From: Mesostigma viride
Lineage: Eukaryota > Streptophyta > Mesostigmatophyceae > Mesostigmatales > Mesostigmataceae
Direction: 5' to 3'
DNA length: 64,000 nt
NCBI GenBank assembly: GCA_009746045.1
Contig: RPFO01000213.1
Span: 10,691,853 to 10,755,852 of the forward strand
Shown here: in pieces, positions 11,104 through 20,485 of the stretch
How the letters are laid out: each line of letters begins with the position of its first letter
Position numbering within the stretch: position 1 is the first letter of the stretch
Position numbers and translations under genes: made by a program
Notes under the pieces: generated by a model
The model's input: only the letters and a program-made list of their open reading frames with translations
Databases searched by the model: none
Told to the model about the DNA's origin: nothing

Positions 11104-11893
11104 ATATTAAAAATATAATTACTTACAGCAGAGTGAAATCACTCAAACCAAAGGAAACGCCCAGCTATAAACCTATATACAGAGCCATGTCAAAGCTCTA
11201 TACTACGATAAGACCAATGGAAACGCCTAACGGGAGGAACCTAATAGCCCTGCTGCACCGCAAAATCAGCCCGCGTACGGCGGAGCATGATGTCAGCCAT
11301 GGCCCGAGTCAGCGCCACCGACAAGCGCTGACGCCAATATGACGTCCAGGTCCGCGCCGACCATGGGGCCCGCTGGCCCTCCAGGTCCAGCCGGTCCTCC
11401 CGGAGCCGGCAACACTCCTTGAAGAAGGCGGAGGTCAGGGGCCCCATGGCCCCAAACTCCTCCAGGACAAAGGGCACCACACGATGGTGCCCGACGTCGC
11501 CGTAGGCCAGGAGCTTGGCCCGCTCCGCCCGGTCCGCCGTGTAACCTGCCGTGAGGGAGGCCCCAGCCACGTGGCTAAGAGCCAAGGGCCGCGCCACCGA
11601 AACGTCAATAAGCAGATGCCGGCCACCCCCCTCAAAGTCCAGCACCACGATGTCAGGCCGGTGGTTGGGGGAATAGAAGGCAGCGCCATCCGCATCCTCG
11701 GACCGGATGTTCGCGTGGGGGAAAACCGACCGAATCATGGCGAGCACCACCGTCAGGAGGACAGTGTGCAAATACAAATACCAATTCTGATTCTGTTGGC
11801 CCCCCATGCAGGCAAGGTAGTGAGTCCCCGTGGGATCCAGCGGCTGCCCACAGCTACCACAAGGCCGCCCGGCCGGAACAAGAGGCTGCGGGG
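11104..11893 (-). mobile_element. Short LINE copy 2 with restriction-like endonuclease domain
   Basis: Near-identical inverted copy of 2063-2854. The flanks repeat CTTTATATACT (11093-11103 and 11894-11904), an 11-bp duplication different from that of copy 1, so this is an independent insertion. The 5' end again lies at CCCCGCAGCC. Confidence 0.85.
11241..11880 (-). CDS. Zinc-knuckle and restriction-like endonuclease domain, LINE copy 2
   Basis: Same coding unit as at 2074-2720 on the other strand. The 188-residue part from the ATG at 11807 is identical in protein sequence, with RPDIVVLDF and HLLIDVSVA as the nuclease core. The CCHC cluster lies upstream of the ATG in the same frame. No RT domain accompanies it. 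It is either a fragment of a truncated LINE or the product of a non-autonomous derivative with a fixed 5' end. Confidence 0.72.
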
Positions 11894-12395
11894 CTTTATA
11901 TACTTGTGCACTGTGCTTTGCTAGTCCTGAGTAGCCTAGGAGGCCTGCTCAGTAATAACACTCCCGGTACAGTATTCACTACCTGTACAGCGCCCAGTTC
12001 CTATACAGTAGGTCTGCCATACAGGAGTTACAGTGACCACAGAGCACAGTCCACAGTGACTATTGCGTCTGCACAGCTAGAAGTCCAGGACTAAGCCTGC
12101 GGTACCAACAGACCACAGGTTAAGGTTCCTATTTCCTGCGTACGACGTATTAATCCAATACCGTCGTAGGTTCAGCACCTAATTCCTGTCAGCCCCGGAA
12201 TTACTGTCGACCCCATATGTCGTCGGCAAATATTCACGTCCGACTTAGAAGAACAGCCGGCTCGCGCTCGCGCGCGACCGGGAAGTCGGAACGCCATAAC
12301 TTTCTGGATACTTGTCGGAATGAACTCGTTCCGGTGCCGCTGGAATCGCAGAGATATGCCGAATCAGGTACACGCCAATGCGCTTGGCGTTAACT

Positions 12396-13147
12396 CCAAT
12401 CCTTTCTTTTCTTGAGCTGTAGCAGCTCACACAAGTCTACATACAAACACACACAATGGGTACTGGACATCCTCCCCGACTACAAGTCACAACCCACTGG
12501 GCATGACAGTCAGCTTGGATTCCTTATTATATGTACATAGCACCCATACTGGTTCAGGAGCACAAACAAATTACAATGAGTCCCTATCCCTTCCCGGGAG
12601 GCTCGTTGTGTTACCCATGTACAAGAGGTTGGCCAACTGTGGCAGCCCATAGGTGTTCAGTGAAGAACTTGAGAAGTATGTACAACCTTCAGGACCTTAG
12701 GCGAAACCCCACAGATCACCCACAACAGCTCATCAGAAAACATTGCTGACCCCCAGACGGGAGTCGGCGCCGGTCTGCTGCCCCGGCCTTATTGAACCAG
12801 ACACAACATCTACGCGAAGCACATGCAAAACACAAGCTCCTATACTCATTCCAACCGTGGAAAATCAGGGGACCTGTCGCCACCTCACCAGCGTGGTGGA
12901 TGGGTCAGCCAGTCCGTGAAACTCCGCCTTAAGACGGCACCAGGGAATCGAACCCCGCTCACAAACCACAGATCTGGGGAAACCTCAGACTGAGATGAAA
13001 ACCCCAGATAGACATCTCTCCATCAGAGACAACGTCAGACATTCCCACACCAGAGACATGTCTCACCCCTCAAGGTGTGCTCAGGATTATGTACAATCAA
13101 GCTCCCAAGCCTGATATCCAGAGACTTAAGCACCCAGCTCTCAGCTT
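12396..13147 (-). other. 3' UTR of element B with T-arm-like motif
   Basis: Non-coding, between RNase H and the LTR. It holds a T-arm-like hairpin at 12941-12957 (CGGGG-TTCGATT-CCCTG on the minus strand) like those in A, CD and FH, and a polypurine tract just right of 12395. Confidence 0.6.
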
Positions 13148-13965
13148 TTAGACAGATAGACCGACTTGACAGTCAGCATTCATGAGCTTCAACTGCTTCC
13201 TCAGTACATTGTACTGGGCTGGGGCCTTGTGTGGCAGCTTGGTCAATGCATCAGCAGGGTTCTCCTCGCCAGGGATATGCTTCAAGTCAACCAAACTGGC
13301 CAACTCCTTTAGCAACAAATAATCCAGGTCCCGGCTTCTGGCCAGCTGCTTGTGAACAAACTGGGCCATACCCATGCTGTCTGTTAGCAACAACGTCTCC
13401 ATCTGCAAGGTCCAAGGGGTAACTGAAGCCAGCTCCAGCATTAACTCCTTTATGTACAAGCTGGACTGGATCCCCTCGCATATTATGGCCCTGCATTCTG
13501 CCACATCTGAACTGATACAGACCCTCTTCTGCAGTCTGCTGTACCAGCTGAACAAACTTGCCCTGCTCTGATAAAAAGCAAACAGAGCAGCAGATCTCCC
13601 CCTGACCTTGGTAACCTGGCGAGCATCCATGGAACTGCCAACAAAGATCTCCAAGGTGATAGGCTGGGCAAAGTCAATCCCAGACAAAATCAGATCAGGG
13701 GTACTCTCCACCAATCGGGCTATGACTCGAGGCTTCTCATCCTCAAGCACCTCATCAGGCATTCTGCTATGGACCATCAAAGACGGACCACAGATGCTGG
13801 CAAACCAGGCCCACATGCCTCTCAACTCAGGTCCTGCAGCCTGGGTGATCTTCTCTGGCAAGGCCTTCACAATGGTCTGTTTATAATCTCCTCCAGCCTG
13901 AAGCCTGATACTCCACTCCCCATCCCTCCTGAACAGGGTAGCCTGCATTCCACAGAACACCACAG
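13148..13965 (-). pseudogene. pol: Copia-like pol C-terminus (end of RT and RNase H), truncated
   Basis: An open 271-residue frame covers the end of RT (VFCGMQATL) and RNase H. The acidic sites are AECRAI, LTDSMG and NPADALTK. The first catalytic aspartate, in a VDSSMD block in the other copies, is a glycine here (FVGSSMD), so the enzyme would be inactive even if intact. The frame is cut on its 5' side by the TGTTACG end of element P. Confidence 0.82.
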
Positions 13966-13982
13966 TGTTACGTCGCGTAACA
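13966..13982. repeat. Terminal palindrome of element P
   Basis: TGTTACG TCG CGTAACA: a 7-bp inverted repeat around 3 bases at the element end, conserved at 62712-62728. Confidence 0.65.
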
Positions 13983-14375
13983 ATTCGTTGTAGTTACGGA
14001 CGTAAATTAGGCCTTTTGCCTCGGTCGTTCCTAGGTTTACGTGTAGTTCCAACTGGGACACTGTTGTCCTCGTAACAGTACTGTGGTGCAATGGGTGCTT
14101 TTGGGCGTCGCGCCGCGTACTTTATTAGTGGTCCTTATCCTTTGGTAGAATGTAGCGGACCAGCGTGCATCTGTGCATCTGTCTGTGCATCTGTAGGCGA
14201 GGGCCAGGTCGGCCCGAGCATGCTGGACCGTTGGTGACCATTTATGCACGTTCTACCCCTCGTGTGGTTACTCGGCGTGTGTTAAATGAATTAACACATA
14301 TAGGCTTGGGTCACGGCAGTGTAGTGTGTTTCCTTCCTCTATTCCTGGAATAAACGGGTTCGGGTAAATGGTTGT

Positions 14376-14678
14376 ATGGCGTATTATAGCAACACATACG
14401 TGAATGCATTGAGATCAGCTCCGTCTCGTTCGTCTTTCGCTAGGGGTTTGAGTAGAGGAGGCCTGACCAATTTAGGTAGTATCAGGCCCAGTAGAGGTAG
14501 AGGTGGAGGTAGAAGTTTAGGACGTAACAATGGTTCCGGAGGAACTTTCGTAGGTAGAGAACGAGACGACGGTCCTTTGTCACATACGCCTTTGCAAGAA
14601 CCCTTCCGCGTCCAGGGATACGAAGACGACACTTTCTTGACAGGTAATGGGCGGGTCGCCGTCAAGCTGGGAGAGTAG
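14376..14678 (+). CDS. RGG-rich small protein of element P (ORF-a)
   Basis: A 100-residue protein from an ATG at 14376. It opens MAYYSNTYVNALRS, has a Gly/Arg-rich middle (SRGRGGGRSLGRNN) and ends in an acidic, hydrophilic tail (YEDDTFLTGNGRVA). The second copy at 63101-63430 is clearly homologous, with the start, RGG region and DDT.LTGNGRVA tail conserved, so it is a real gene. RGG regions commonly bind RNA, so a nucleocapsid-like role is possible but is inference. No zinc knuckle or other domain is seen. Confidence 0.68.
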   Translation: MAYYSNTYVNALRSAPSRSSFARGLSRGGLTNLGSIRPSRGRGGGRSLGRNNGSGGTFVGRERDDGPLSHTPLQEPFRVQGYEDDTFLTGNGRVAVKLGE

Positions 14679-14782
14679 TGCTGCCCGGTTCGGGACACGA
14701 TCTGCCTAGATGCTAGACCTGCTCGTAGCGGATAAACCCTTTCTTAGATAGCTCCTTCGCTTTGTTTTCCTGCGCATGTTTT

Positions 14783-14838
14783 CTTCCTGTCGTAGATAGA
14801 GGATAATTGTCTTCCTGTCGTAGATAGAGGATAATTGT
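14783..14838. repeat. Tandem 28-bp duplication in element P leader
   Basis: CTTCCTGTCGTAGATAGAGG plus ATAATTGT occurs twice in tandem (14783-14810 and 14811-14838). The second P copy has a single diverged unit near 63510. Confidence 0.8.
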
Positions 14839-15069
14839 TTGGTTCGGCAACAGTGAGACGAGTAGCGTCGTGGTAGACTATACCTTTTCCTTCGTGCTGC
14901 TGTTTTATTAGACGGCCGCACCCGCAGAGGGACTGGTCGCTGATTTTAGGACGAGCGCTGGACTATTGCCGCCCTCGTGCTGCGTTCGGTGCTCCAGATC
15001 AACCAGATAAGTCGCCTATACTCCTCCTACTGCTAGCGTGACGTCACAAGACCCACCAGGTGCGTTACC

Positions 15070-15140
15070 ATGAGCCAGCGTCGTGCTTTTACTGCTCCTT
15101 CCCATTCTTCCAGCGATAATAGCTTAGCCAAATATTACGT
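15070..15140 (+). pseudogene. Start of hybrid-binding-domain ORF of element P, split by DIRS
   Basis: The ORF starts at the ATG at 15070 (MSQRRAFTAPSHSSSD...LAKYYV) and is cut at 15140 by the DIRS element. The frame resumes at 54461-54781. The uninterrupted homologue at 63780 shows that nothing was lost. See the entry at 54461 for the domain. Confidence 0.75.
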
Positions 15141-15344
15141 AATCCATTTCTGGCCTTGCCTTGCTTTGCATGCATCACCACAAAACATCAAATTTATTAC
15201 AATATGTGTGCTAGCTCTATACGGTGGAATAACACAGACATGTCTACCAGATGGCAACACGGCCATCTGTATGCTAGGGTGAGCACACTATGTGAATGTG
15301 CAGGGCCAGCCCACAGCAGCTGTGCCCCTGCTCTACCCCTTTTG
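15141..15344 (-). repeat. DIRS split direct repeat B2
   Basis: Nearly identical to 15571-15775 (starts AATCCATTTCTGGCC, ends CTGCTCTACCC). It forms the outer 3' end of the element. Confidence 0.85.
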
Positions 15345-15366
15345 CCAGGGTGGGTGGGTGGGAGGT

Positions 15367-15570
15367 CAAAAGAAACAACCTGCTTCCCTAGAATGGAAGC
15401 CCACTCTTTATAGCAACCACCTCTCCAGCCAACCCCTACCTGGGTGGCTGGAGTACGGGTGCCAGCACAAAAAATATTTTTTCTAAAATTATTATTTTCT
15501 TTTGGTGCTATACGGCGTTGCATTCTCCGCTCAGCAGGTTAGTCATAGATAAAATGAGCATAGCTCACCA
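15367..15570 (-). repeat. DIRS split direct repeat A2
   Basis: Nearly identical to 54253-54460 (CAAAAGAAACAACC ... GCTCACCAA). It directly joins B1, as expected for the circular-junction region of PAT-like elements. Confidence 0.85.
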
Positions 15571-15775
15571 AATCCATTTCTGGCCTTGCCTTGCTTTGCA
15601 TGCATCACCACAAAACATCAAATTTATTACAATATGTGTGCTAGCTCTATACGGTGGAATAACACAGACATGTCTACCAGATGGCAACACGGCCATCTGT
15701 ATGCTATAGGGTGAGCACACTATGTGAATGTGCAGGGCCAGCCCACAGCAGCTGTGCCCCTGCTCTACCCACATC
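15571..15775 (-). repeat. DIRS split direct repeat B1
   Basis: Partner of B2 at 15141-15344, lying between the pol stop and A2. It differs from B2 by small indels (for example GCTATAGGG against GCTAGGG). Confidence 0.85.
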
Positions 15776-15968
15776 TCCTTACTACATGGCTAACAGCCGA
15801 AAATACGTAGGACATGCAAAAAAGAAAACTTAAACTACCTAGCTATGGGGGTACTTTGTCCCAACCCAGGTTCACCCTCGGGTTAGTTAAACCATTTCCC
15901 CCCTGACCTCCCACACAAGGGTGAGGTCAGTTGATAGCTAAAAGACGAGAGGTAAAAACAGGAGGACG

Positions 15969-18934
15969 TCAAAACTCGACGCCACCGAAGTGGCGCCGGA
16001 AAGCCGCTGGGTCAAAACCCAGGGCCTGAGCCCAGAGGGCGGGTGGGATGTCGCGCCCCAGGAGGCTGCGGTGGAGGCCAATGTAGCGCGTGACCGAGAG
16101 GGCCGAAGCCCACCGGCCGCGCAGCTGGATGGCCTCCGGCGACTCGCCAGCGATGGCGTCGTGCGTCGCCCCCCCATGCCGGAGGCTGTGAAAAGAAAAC
16201 ATCCCTGGGATGCCCATGCGGGCCTGCACAGCCTCCCACTGCTGCCTAGCCTGGCTGTACGTTAAGCCTCGAAAGAGGAGTGCATCCGGGGGCTGGCCAG
16301 CCGTCAGACGTCGCAGGAGCCACAAAGAAAGTGGATCCCGGACGAGGACGTGCTGGGCCGCCCCCTGCGCAGTTTTGGGGTTGCGCAGCACAAGGGCACC
16401 GACCATGGGCCCTGGCTCGAGAAGGGGGTGGCCGGGATGAGCCACATCCCGAACCCGCAGCCCTAGCGCCTCGCTAATGCGTAAATACTGCTGGAAAGCA
16501 ATAATAATCAACGCACTCAAATGCACCTGTCGACGTGAAACTAGCAACAGGGCAGTGAAATAGCAAAGGCGCCAGGGCATAGGCGGAGGGCTGACAGCCG
16601 GAACAAGCCGCTGCCAACCTGCTAGCAGGCGGTCCGCCAGTACCCAATTCCGAACAATGTCGGGGTAGTACAGGTGCAGACAGGCCTTGGCATGCTGGCA
16701 TAAGGTACGCCCCCGCCCGCCTCTGGCATGGTAGACAGCAGAAATCCACTCACAGAAAATGGCTTCGGCGTCAGCTGGGTCGACAGGGCCAGGTGGCGCC
16801 CACGCCACGTAGACAGCCGCCGCACGCCGGTACGCTGGCAAGGTAGACACAGGGTTGACTGTGCCCTCCAAAAGTGCCAAGTCCCGAGGGCGTCGCGCCC
16901 CCTCAGGCCCAGGGTTGGGATGCACGTCACCACACCGGGTCAAGTCAGGAACCCAAGCGCCACGCCGACTGGCCTTGTCAGCTGGGTTGTGGTCGGTAGC
17001 CACCCAGACCCAGTGGCTCTGCATGTCGCCAGCCAGTGACAGAGCGCAGTAGCGCCGAACCAGCTGGTTGAGACGGTAGGAAGACGACCGCCCTCTGACA
17101 AACGCCCCCACCACAGCACTGGAGTCTACGAGCCGGACGACTCGCTTACCCCGACACGCCTTGGTCCGGCACGACCACTCGACCCCCTGTGTCGCAGCAA
17201 TCGCCTCCTTGACGTTGATGTGGTTAGGCTGCCCCCGCCACCGGTAGGACAGTGCCGTACGCCAGTGGCCACTATCCAGCAGGCTGTAGTCCCCCTCCTC
17301 CATGCGCTCCAGGTCCCAGTCCTCCCCAGACGTTAAAGCTGTCGTCCGCCACCCCCGCGCTTCGCGCCGGGTCGCCAGCCGGGCACAATCGGCCCCAGGC
17401 AGGTCCCTGTAGACCACCCCACCGCCGGAGCCGCTCGCATCACTTGCGACGACCCGGTCAGAAAGGGGCCGGGCCCTGGCCGCCCTCAAAAAGGGGGCCA
17501 GGTCGATCGCCGCCTGAAGCTCCTGGCGGGCCCCCGCAGGGAGGCGCCAGCGGCGCCCAGGCAGGGAGGCATTCATGGCTGCTAGCAGCCGGTACGTCTC
17601 AGACCACACCGAAAGCATGGGGCGGCACAGCAGATGCATCCACACCCACTTCCCAAGCACAGAACTAAGTTCGCGGTAGTATGTAAACCCGCGATCTAAG
17701 ATTCTATGAGTAGCGGCGATAACTGCCACCACACGCTCAGGAACAGGCACCACGTCACCATCCCTTTGGTGAATGACCCCCACCGCCTGCACACCAGTCT
17801 GCTCTGCTGTCGCCCGTACCACCTTGTCAGACTTCTGCACCAGCCCAACAGCGGCGTAGGCAGCCTGAACACGATCTAGCTGCTGATTCACCCCATCCAC
17901 CGACGCACAGTGGGTGAAATGGAGGTCATCGATCGTCACAGCATGCATACCTTCCAGATCCTGCCGAGATTCGAAGCACGGCGAGGGCGCCAAGGGCGCA
18001 GCAGGGTCCTCCTCCAGCCTCAGCCGGACGGTCTCCCCCGCCTCGTTGGCCTCCGCCACCAGGATCAGCGCGGACATGTTGATGCTCAGCCCACGACTAG
18101 CCTCCAACGGCGGCTTGGGGCCACAGCGGTACAACACAGACTGATGCACACACTGGGCCACCGCGACGGCCAGCTTGTTGCCCATTGGCCAGCACAACAT
18201 CCACGGCCACACCTTCCGACGAGCCCCACTCAGGCCCACCAGATCCGACCACACCGGCATCCACGCACAGTACCGCCGCATCCAAACTGGCAGGCGGAGT
18301 CTGTTGTAGTACGAATCCAAATCTGATACGCCCCCAAAAACATCCTCCCCAGCGCGCGTGGGCAAATCGCAAATCACGCCAAGGTGTGGTAAAAAAGCGG
18401 GCATAGGATCTGGTAGTGGCATGTTGCCACGCCGGTTGTCCACAATCAGCCGTATACGGCCGTCGGGCTTTCCGACCCCAAAAGTACCGTTCACCATAGG
18501 CGGCTCCTCCTCAAAAAATCCACCCAAAATCCCCCTCTCCACACACACCGTGCAAACCCGCGCGAACTCCTCCATGCTACACCCCCGCGAGATCCGCATC
18601 GACTTCTGCAAGATCCGCTCTGCTGGGCTCAGCGTCCGTACCATCCTAATCTCATGATCATTCAAAATTGCTCCCCAAGAGGGGGGTGGTAAGTTCAGCA
18701 CATCCACTTGGCCACCTTCCCCCGGACCAGGCAAAGCCAAGCGTGCGGCCACTAACGGTTCGTAAGGGGCTCCTTCAGCATAGTCACCCCCATCCACTAC
18801 AGATCCTGCCATTGCCGCTACGGAACCACCGTTCCGGCGGACAAAGGACCTGCAAGCATCATCGATCCCATCTAGGGCCGCCTGCTGCAGAGGCCCGGGC
18901 ACACGGGCTGAATCTACAGCAGGCGGGTCTCGCC
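15969..18934 (-). CDS. DIRS pol: RT, RNase H, 2A-like peptide, tyrosine recombinase
   Basis: One long open frame, counted here from the GTG codon at 18902 (977 residues); the frame extends through 18934 into the FH insertion site. RT has SDLDSYYN (about 193-200) as motif A and TIDD (323-326) as active site. RNase H has D488 (ASDAS), E566 (NVKEA), D593 (LVDSS) and D637 (ATDHN). At 659-666 lies DVHPNPGP, a 2A-like ribosome-skipping motif. The recombinase follows, with R808 (YLRISEALGLR), H905-x2-R908 (HSLRHGG), W931 and Y940 (TRYIG), so every catalytic residue is present. The true start is probably the ATG at 52928 beyond FH, with a poly-Gly leader. The enzyme would copy the element RNA and integrate a circular intermediate. 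FH has disrupted the 5' end. Confidence 0.9.
16905..16928 (-). other. 2A-like ribosome-skipping motif in DIRS pol
   Basis: The codons read DVHPNPGP, preceded by RCG. This matches the 2A consensus D-(V/I)-E-x-N-P-G-P except His for Glu, a variant common in retroelement 2A-like sequences. It lies just after RNase H and before the recombinase, where it would release two proteins from one ORF. Confidence 0.75.
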
Positions 18935-19553
18935 AGTTGCGAGAGAGTTGCCCTGAATTCCGCCATGGTTCTTGCAGGAATGTTGCCTTTATTAAGAATA
19001 AGGAACACAGACGTAAGTCACGTCACTTCCAAGACTGCACGCAGCACAGGCGACAGGGTCGCAGTGCCAAGAGAACGTGCACGCAAGAACTGGCGTCCTA
19101 GAGCTACCTTGGAAGTCACACATATAGGTTGCTAGGGACGCGTCCAAGTATTCAGCTGCACTGTCACAGCTGAACTGTCAATCAATTGATTACACAGACT
19201 CTGGCACGCCTTTGGCGCGCAGATCTATCAATTGTCCATACGGCTAGTCCTGTGGACCTATCCGTACACTGCTCAGCATCAATTGTCTCATAGGTCCTGG
19301 CGCGCTACAGCGCGCCTACCTATCAATTGACCATCAAGTCCTGTACAAGTCCTGTCAACGTCCTGCGGACTATCAAAGTGACACTTGTACATCCTGTGTC
19401 CGTACGCGCCCACAGTGGCGCGCCGGGTACTGTCGGCACAACCTAGGAAACGTCATAACTTTTACGTTCCTTGGCCAAAATGAGGTGTTCAAGGTGCCGT
19501 TGGAAAGAGCGTAACAATCTCTATCCATCTAACGTAAATCCTTTACGTTAACT
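18935..19553 (-). repeat. 3' LTR of FH
   Basis: 619 bp; on the plus strand it starts AGTTGCGAGAG and ends ACGTTAACT. It differs from the 5' LTR (52275-52892) by about two substitutions and three small indels. Confidence 0.9.
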
Positions 19554-20485
19554 CCATTCACATCACCTGCCAGGGACCCTTGAAGTAGCTTGAAATGTCC
19601 TTCACTCCAGCTTGAAGCTTGAACAGATGTCTTTAATGGCCATTGCCATTCCCCCAGCCTTTTCTTTTAAAGAACTGGAAAAGAAACAGATCTGCCACAG
19701 GGAAAACCATTCCATGAGAAATGGATAAAAACCTATGGAAGTGGCATTACAGAGTACCACCAGATATTAGAAACACACAAAATTAAATACATACAGGTTA
19801 ATTCTATGAGGTCTTCTTCAGGAATTAATCCCATCACCTCGGTAGAGCCTCCAGTACAATGACCTTCTGGCGGTGAGTTACATTAATCCCAGATACTAAT
19901 CTCATAAAACCCAGTACATATTCAATATAATACAATAAATCCATGACAATTAAAATACCACTTGACAAAGTAAGGCGTATTACAATAGTTTGCCTGTCAT
20001 TCTCTCAACAGGGGTCTATTGGCGCCCGTCTTACGGCGCCCGTCTACTTGCCAGATGGTAAACTGCCACAGCAAACAAATGACAAAATGAAACACATAGG
20101 CAACAATTAAATCCTGCCCTGGGGAACTAGGGAAGTCTGAACAGGCAAACACCTGAACAGGCCAGCTTGTAGAAACATAATACCAGGGAATCGAACCCCG
20201 CCTTATAAACCCCAGTATGAAGGTTCCCAGACCATTGTGAGAAGTATGTACAGATATACATTTCTTTTAAAATAGAATACATGGTCTGTAATGGACCTGT
20301 GAACCTTGTGTAGTCAACAGCAAGAACTCCAGCCAAAACCTGGCTGTATCCTGAATAAAATCAGAGTGAGTGTACCATGGTCCATGAGCCTTAGTACAGA
20401 CTAAAATACAGGTATTATTATGCCAGTCACAATGCTGACACTACCACACAATCTGCTCTCCAATGCCCTATAACCAGGCACCAGC
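19554..20485 (-). other. 3' UTR of FH with T-arm-like motif
   Basis: Non-coding, between the RNase H stop and the LTR. A T-arm-like hairpin (CGGGG-TTCGATT-CCCTG on the minus strand) lies at 20184-20200. The sequence next to the LTR (AGGTGATGTGAATGG) is a weaker polypurine tract than in the other copies. Confidence 0.6.

Larger units (their letters stand above)
11022..12395 (-). repeat. 3' LTR of element B, split by a LINE
   Basis: The inner end is exact: on the minus strand AAGAAAAGAAAGGATTGG is followed by AGTTAACGCC, which is polypurine tract then LTR start, matching the FH LTR (AGTTAACG). The outer end is tentatively at AGTTTGCC (11022). Without the 0.8-kb LINE the LTR is about 570 bp. 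It resembles the FH LTRs only distantly. Confidence 0.6.
11022..13965 (-). mobile_element. Copia-like LTR element B, 3' portion
   Basis: Minus-strand element of the same lineage as A, CD and FH. From right to left it shows pol end (13148-13965), 3' UTR (12396-13147) and 3' LTR (to about 11022) with a LINE inside. Its pol is cut at 13965 by element P, so the 5' part is not seen. Confidence 0.78.
13966..15140 (+). mobile_element. Element P, copy 1, left part
   Basis: It starts with TGTTACG-TCG-CGTAACA inside element B pol. A second copy starts identically at 62712 in another context, which fixes this as the element end. It carries about 400 bp of leader, an RGG-rich ORF and the start of a hybrid-binding-domain ORF, where the DIRS element is inserted. 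The right part continues at 54461. A TG-initiated terminus fits an LTR element, but no RT, integrase or second LTR is visible in the window. Confidence 0.7.

Noticed and set aside
12941..12957. Possible tRNA genes at TTCGATT hairpins (also 3046, 20184, 34923)
   Set aside because: Only the T-arm is convincing; acceptor and anticodon stems do not pair.
18185..18406. Plus-strand frames over DIRS pol (also 17252-17668, 17910-18326)
   Set aside because: GC-rich antisense shadows of the long pol frame.
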